A stretch of DNA of 13,341 bases, taken from NCBI GenBank assembly GCA_007116835.1, contig SKHS01000161.1, positions 1 through 13,341 on the forward strand, written 5' to 3'. Shown here piece after piece: positions 11,679-13,341 of this stretch. This stretch comes from Halomonas sp. (GTDB taxonomy: Bacteria > Pseudomonadota > Gammaproteobacteria > Pseudomonadales > Halomonadaceae). Under the pieces are notes generated by a model. The model worked only from the letters and a program-made list of their open reading frames with translations. It made no database searches and was not told the origin of the DNA. The position numbers were made by a program, and so were the translations under genes. Within the stretch, counting starts at the first letter, position 1. Each line of letters opens with the position of its first letter.

Positions 11679-13341
11679 CTAAGCGGTTTTTTTGGCACGA
11701 TTGCCGCGTTTCAATAACGGTGCCAGGAAGTGCCCCGTATGGGAAACACTCTGCTTGGCAATGTGTTCCGGGGTGCCTTCAGCAATAATCTGCCCACCGC
11801 CAGAGCCACCTTCCGGGCCAAGATCGATGATCCAGTCGGCGGTTTTGATCACATCCAGATTGTGCTCAATCACCACAATGGTGTTGCCGTGGTCACGCAG
11901 GCGATGCAGCACGGTCAGTAGCTGGCGGATATCTTCAAAATGCAGGCCAGTGGTGGGCTCATCCAGGATATAAAGCGTTTTGCCGGTATCGCGCTTGGCC
12001 AGTTCACGGGCCAGCTTGACCCGCTGCGCTTCGCCGCCGGAAAGCGTGGTGGCGCTCTGCCCTAGGCGAATGTAGGAGAGGCCAACATCCAGCAGAGTTT
12101 GCAAACGACGAGCAATGGCAGGCACTGGGCTGAAGAATGCCAGAGCATCTTCAACCGTCATGGCCAGTACTTCATGAATCGTTTTGCCTTTATAGTGAAT
12201 ATCCAGGGTTTCGCGGTTATAGCGTTTGCCTTTACACACATCGCAGGGGACATAAATATCTGGCAGAAAGTGCATCTCTACCTTGATCATGCCTTCGCCC
12301 TGACACGCTTCGCAGCGCCCACCCTTAACGTTAAAACTGAAGCGACCTGGCTTGTAGCCCCGCGAACGCGCTTCCTGGGTGCCAGCAAATAACTCCCGAA
12401 TCGGCGTGAAGATACCGGTATAGGTCGCTGGGTTTGAGCGCGGCGTTCTGCCAATGGGGCTCTGGTCGATATCGATCACTTTATCGAGCAGGTCGAGGCC
12501 TTCGATGTGCTGATAAGGTGCCGGAGTGAGCGTGGTGGCTCGGTTTAATTCACGTGCGGCAATAGGCATTAAAGTGCCGTTAATCAGCGTGGATTTCCCC
12601 GAACCTGACACGCCGGTGACTGCGATAAACAGGCCAAGCGGCAGCGTCAGCGTGACGTCTTGCAGGTTGTTGCCGGTGGCTCCTCGCAGAACCAGCTGTT
12701 TTTCAGGGTTGCCAGGAATTCGGTAGGGAGGGATAGCGATTTCCCGTGTTCCCGATAAGTACTGACCCGTCAGTGAATTGGGGTTGTCCATCACGTCCTG
12801 GGGCGTACCCTGAGCAACGATTTCTCCACCATGAACCCCCGCGCCAGGGCCGATATCCAGAACATGGTCCGCCGCGCGAATCGCGTCTTCGTCATGCTCG
12901 ACGACGATCACCGTATTGCCCAAATCCCGCAGGCGCTCCAGGGTTTTCAGCAGCCGGTCATTATCCCGCTGATGAAGGCCGATAGAGGGCTCATCAAGAA
13001 TGTACATAACGCCGACGAGCCCGGCACCAATTTGGCTAGCCAGACGAATCCGCTGGGCTTCACCGCCGGAGAGTGTGTCAGCGCTGCGCTCAAGGTTTAA
13101 ATAGTCCAACCCTACATTGACCAGAAACTCTAGACGGGCATGAATTTCGTTAACGATCATATCGGCAATTACGCCTTTGCGGCCTGGTAGGGCAAGTTCG
13201 GCAAAGTAGCGCCACGCTTCACCGATAGGCAAATGCACAATATCGGCAATGTTTCGGTCATCGACAAATACATGGCGCGACTCTTTGCGTAGCCGCGAGC
13301 CGCCACAGGTAGCACAGTGCTGCAGGGCGATGTACTTGGCC
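11679..13341 (-). CDS. uvrA: UvrA, excinuclease ABC subunit A (C-terminal part; start outside window)
   Basis: The C-terminal 553 residues of UvrA (usual length about 940), the ATPase that finds bulky DNA damage with UvrB in nucleotide excision repair. Visible parts, in order: the end of the first zinc module (CATCGGSRLR), the first ABC signature LSGGEAQRIRLASQIGAG with Walker B MYILDEPSIGLH, the second Walker A GVSGSGKST, the zinc finger CEACQGEG with CDVCKGKRYNRETL, and the second signature LSGGEAQRVKLARELAKRD with LYILDEPTTGLHFED. The frame stays open to the right edge, so the 5' end and any LexA site lie outside. The stop at 11679 comes 12 residues after FLAPLLKRGN. Sequence is highly conserved and intact. 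Confidence 0.98.
   Translation of the reverse strand, partial: AKYIALQHCATCGGSRLRKESRHVFVDDRNIADIVHLPIGEAWRYFAELALPGRKGVIADMIVNEIHARLEFLVNVGLDYLNLERSADTLSGGEAQRIRLASQIGAGLVGVMYILDEPSIGLHQRDNDRLLKTLERLRDLGNTVIVVEHDEDAIRAADHVLDIGPGAGVHGGEIVAQGTPQDVMDNPNSLTGQYLSGTREIAIPPYRIPGNPEKQLVLRGATGNNLQDVTLTLPLGLFIAVTGVSGSGKSTLINGTLMPIAARELNRATTLTPAPYQHIEGLDLLDKVIDIDQSPIGRTPRSNPATYTGIFTPIRELFAGTQEARSRGYKPGRFSFNVKGGRCEACQGEGMIKVEMHFLPDIYVPCDVCKGKRYNRETLDIHYKGKTIHEVLAMTVEDALAFFSPVPAIARRLQTLLDVGLSYIRLGQSATTLSGGEAQRVKLARELAKRDTGKTLYILDEPTTGLHFEDIRQLLTVLHRLRDHGNTIVVIEHNLDVIKTADWIIDLGPEGGSGGGQIIAEGTPEHIAKQSVSHTGHFLAPLLKRGNRAKKTA

Noticed and set aside
11535..11788. Plus-strand frames rich in Cys, Leu and Val upstream and antisense to the uvrA end
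   Set aside because: Composition comes from the 11-base repeats and the antisense of uvrA; no ribosome site and no family resemblance.

Overview
The window reads as chromosomal DNA of a gammaproteobacterium. A halomonad (Halomonas or a relative) is my best guess, from the combination of an enteric-type flgAMN block, flhE-fliA-motAB, a split B12-dependent ribonucleotide reductase and the overall protein style. This is inference, because no species marker is present. Gene density is high and no gene-free stretch exceeds 300 bases. I see no rRNA, tRNA, CRISPR array or insertion sequence.

Left part (75-2203, genes on the minus strand): a bidirectional terminator, a short-chain dehydrogenase/reductase, then flagellar genes read leftward as flgA, flgM, flgN (export chaperone, anti-sigma-28 factor, P-ring assembly chaperone). 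A near-consensus sigma-28 promoter lies between flgA and flgM. Here flgA is only its C-terminal part: it has no signal peptide and lacks roughly the first 85-90 residues.

Middle part (2188-6881, plus strand): flhE, fliA (sigma-28), motA, motB and a 676-residue phytochrome-like diguanylate cyclase, tightly spaced as one likely operon. flhE appears to have lost its start codon exactly where it abuts the cut flgA. The usual neighbours of these ends (flgB onward beside flgA, flhBA before flhE) are missing. The simplest reading is one rearrangement, probably a large deletion, that joined flgA to flhE near 2165-2188 and left late flagellar regulators and stator genes as remnants. The cyclase keeps its GGEEF catalytic site and RxxD inhibitory site, but several chromophore-pocket residues are gone, so it is probably a phytochrome that no longer senses light with biliverdin.

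Right part (6916-13341): a minus-strand secreted protein of unknown function. Then nrdJ and nrdJb (plus strand) encode a class II ribonucleotide reductase whose cysteine-rich tail sits on a separate polypeptide. Two NrdR-box-like sites 31 bp apart lie upstream, and a 20-bp perfect hairpin terminator lies downstream. A convergent Crp/Fnr-family regulator follows, with an Fnr-like half-palindromic site and five phased 11-bp repeats upstream of it. The window ends in the C-terminal 553 residues of UvrA, whose start lies beyond the right edge.
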